A stretch of 6,679 nucleotides of DNA from JAKAWW01 sp049966775 (GTDB taxonomy: Archaea > Micrarchaeota > Micrarchaeia > Micrarchaeales > Micrarchaeaceae): the NCBI GenBank assembly GCA_049966775.1, contig JBMFTZ010000032.1:1-6679 (forward strand). The letters are read 5' to 3'. Positions 5,363-6,679 of the stretch are shown here, one piece after another. A program made the translations under genes and the position numbers. How positions within the stretch are numbered: position 1 is the first letter of the stretch; every line of letters begins with the position of its first letter. The notes beneath the pieces were generated by a model. That model saw nothing but the letters and a program-made list of their open reading frames with translations, did not search any database and was not told the origin of the DNA.

Positions 5363-6562
5363 TCATATGAAAAGCGAGGCAAACACCTTTGTATCTGATA
5401 CCATGTCGTCTATTATAAGGTATTCGTTGGGCTGGTGGGCGTTGTCTGGCAACGTAGCCCATACAACAGCGGGCATGCCAAGATCCCTGAAATACTTGGC
5501 AACAGTGCCTCCGCCCACCCCGACAAACTTTGGATTCACACCTTTGACCGCTCTTATTGAACGGGCCAGAAGCTTCGCGATCTCTGATTTAGGACTTGTG
5601 GGTTTTGTAGAGTCTTCTCTATTGTATACATCAACCTTTACCTGGGCGCCGCCCGTGCTGTACCTCTCTGATATGCGCTTGACATAGTTTATTATAGTAT
5701 CTAGCGAGTATCTTGGAAGTACCCTGCAATCCATATAAGATACATCGCTACCGGGTATTATGTTGACACTATCGACATTCTTTTCGCGCTTTGTCATCTC
5801 AAAAGTAGAGGTATGCGGGTAAAAGAGCTTGTCCGTTGCGGGGTATCTCTTGTGAAGCGCTTCATCTATTTCACTAAGCATTTTTATTGCGATTCTATAT
5901 GCGTTCAGGCCCTTGTTCGGCGTGCTTGCATGAACTTGCTTGCCTTCCACATCAAACTTCAGCCACAAAATGCCTTTTTCGGCTATTTCTATTGCATCGC
6001 CTTTGCTATTCCCCCCATCTGGCACGACAATCATGTCGCTCGAGTCGAAGATTTTTTCCCTTACAAGCGCTTTCGCACCATACTTGCTGCCTACCTCTTC
6101 GTCTGCAACTAGGGCAACACCAAACTTATACTTGATTGAAGCTTTGGATCTGATAAGCGCCTTAAGCGCGTATATAGAGGAGATTACGCCTTGACCGTTG
6201 TCTGACGTGCCCCGCCCAAATATCTTGCCATCTTTTACTTGGGCGTCAAATGGATTATGATTCCAAAGGCTTCTGTCACCTTCTGAAACGGTATCCATAT
6301 GGCTCAGGATCCAGATGGTCTTTTTGCTATTGCCGTACGTGGCAATGAGGTTTGGCCTCGCTGCACCGGACCCATCTTTATAGGTGTAACGCTTCACTTT
6401 TAGGCCCATGCCTTTCAGCAAGCCTTCAAGAAAGTTTGCGCGCTTTTCCTCTCCTGTGCCACCGCTTTCCGGTGAAATTGCTGGGATCGAAATCATCTTT
6501 GTGAGGGTAGCGACCATCTCCTCTTTTAGCGAATCAATTTGGTCATAGACATTGCCAGTCAA
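5363..6562 (-). CDS. M20-family zinc metallohydrolase (ArgE/DapE/ACY1-like)
   Basis: The product belongs to the M20 co-catalytic metallopeptidases, cytosolic two-zinc enzymes that cleave peptides or N-acylated amino acids. The 399 residues contain all the ligands: His88 in LSHMDTV with Asp90, Asp121 in GRGTSDNGQG, catalytic Glu155 and ligand Glu156 in ADEEVGS, Asp182 in VVPDGG, and His376 in NAHQPNEY near the C-terminus. The dimerisation domain (about 200-310) carries His211 in GKQVHAST. The pattern (EKGILWLKF, KREKNVDSVN, MDCRVLPRYSLD) resembles from memory the archaeal subgroup that includes Methanocaldococcus MJ0457, often labelled only as M20 metallohydrolase; the substrate is unknown, and naming it DapE or ArgE would overreach. 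The start is TTG 6562, just after an in-frame TGA and three bases after GTGAT. ATG 6517 would trim the first helix. It probably follows the zinc-ribbon gene in one transcript. Confidence 0.93.
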   Translation of the reverse strand: MTGNVYDQIDSLKEEMVATLTKMISIPAISPESGGTGEEKRANFLEGLLKGMGLKVKRYTYKDGSGAARPNLIATYGNSKKTIWILSHMDTVSEGDRSLWNHNPFDAQVKDGKIFGRGTSDNGQGVISSIYALKALIRSKASIKYKFGVALVADEEVGSKYGAKALVREKIFDSSDMIVVPDGGNSKGDAIEIAEKGILWLKFDVEGKQVHASTPNKGLNAYRIAIKMLSEIDEALHKRYPATDKLFYPHTSTFEMTKREKNVDSVNIIPGSDVSYMDCRVLPRYSLDTIINYVKRISERYSTGGAQVKVDVYNREDSTKPTSPKSEIAKLLARSIRAVKGVNPKFVGVGGGTVAKYFRDLGMPAVVWATLPDNAHQPNEYLIIDDMVSDTKVFASLFI

Positions 6563-6565
6563 TCA

Positions 6566-6570
6566 ATCAC
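6566..6570 (-). promoter_or_regulatory. Ribosome-binding site supporting the M20 TTG start
   Basis: GTGAT on the minus strand, three bases before TTG 6562 and overlapping the TGA stop (6567-6569) of the upstream gene. The arrangement suggests coupled translation. Confidence 0.5.
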
Positions 6571-6679
6571 TTTGCATTATTCATTTTGAATATCAATATT
6601 TTAGATTCAAATATCTTTCCTAACTGGTCTCTGTCAATGGTAAAACCGCAGGCATTGCAGTGATATATCCTGTCTTCAA
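6567..6679 (-). CDS. C-terminal fragment of a zinc-ribbon protein
   Basis: The last 37 codons of a gene that begins outside the window are visible. They read into a Cys-x-x-Cys-Gly turn (YHCNACGF) followed by TIDRDQLG and a basic, hydrophobic tail ending in MNNAK. The spacing Arg-x-Tyr-x-Cys-x-x-Cys-Gly followed by Asp-Arg-Asp recalls the final zinc ribbon and last RuvC aspartate of TnpB-type (IS200/IS605 OrfB) proteins. However, the expected Asn-Ala-Ala-x-Asn after the Asp is absent, and the stop overlaps the M20 ribosome-binding site as in a stable operon. A cellular zinc-ribbon protein is therefore equally possible. The second Cys pair, if any, lies outside the window. Confidence 0.6.
   Translation of the reverse strand, partial: EDRIYHCNACGFTIDRDQLGKIFESKILIFKMNNAK

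Noticed and set aside
6611..6618. AAAGATAT on the minus strand resembling the cdc48 BRE/TATA, as a possible M20 promoter
   Set aside because: It lies inside the upstream coding frame, the match is partial, and the stop/ribosome-binding-site overlap already explains M20 expression by read-through.

Overview
The window is archaeal chromosomal DNA. It encodes the chromatin protein Alba, the gamma subunit of the archaeal/eukaryotic initiation factor aIF2, ribosomal protein S6e and a VAT/Cdc48-type double AAA ATPase. All of these belong to archaeal or eukaryotic-type information processing and protein quality control. BRE/TATA-like boxes precede several genes, and ribosome-binding sites complementary to an archaeal 16S 3' end precede nearly all of them. 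AUA, AGA and AGG codons are common. The genes are compact and of moderate GC content. The lineage cannot be fixed from the sequence alone; a small-genome (DPANN-like) or other euryarchaeal host is only an inference.

Layout: (1) 1-249 is a non-coding leader region with a BRE/TATA-like box and a possible hairpin upstream of alba. (2) alba (250-549, + strand) converges with a two-CBS-domain gene (590-991, - strand), with a terminator-like hairpin between them at 568-587. (3) A minus-strand cluster reads cdc48 (4879 to 2723), rps6e (2683 to 2291), eif2g (2278 to 1064). It starts from a strong TATA box near 4980, and the aIF2-gamma ribosome-binding site overlaps the rps6e stop. (4) Further upstream on the same strand lies an unlisted-type small ORF for a 41-residue, extremely acidic peptide (5213 to 5088). 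(5) Next is an M20-family metallohydrolase with a TTG start (6562 to 5363). (6) At the right edge is the C-terminal end of a zinc-ribbon protein whose stop overlaps the M20 ribosome-binding site.

How the genes fit together: cdc48, rps6e and eif2g tie protein unfolding/proteasome delivery (the Cdc48 C-terminus ends in a HbYX-type Met-Tyr-Arg) to ribosome assembly and tRNA delivery to the initiating small subunit, so the cluster is a growth/translation unit. Most of the window is ordinary housekeeping DNA. The items most worth a second look are the tiny acidic ORF, the altered nucleotide-recognition motifs of aIF2-gamma, the very uniform GTGAT ribosome-binding signature that fixes starts (including the tiny ORF and the TTG start), the perfect palindrome at 5316-5332, and the zinc-ribbon fragment. 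I did not find a convincing new defence, mobile or CRISPR-like system.
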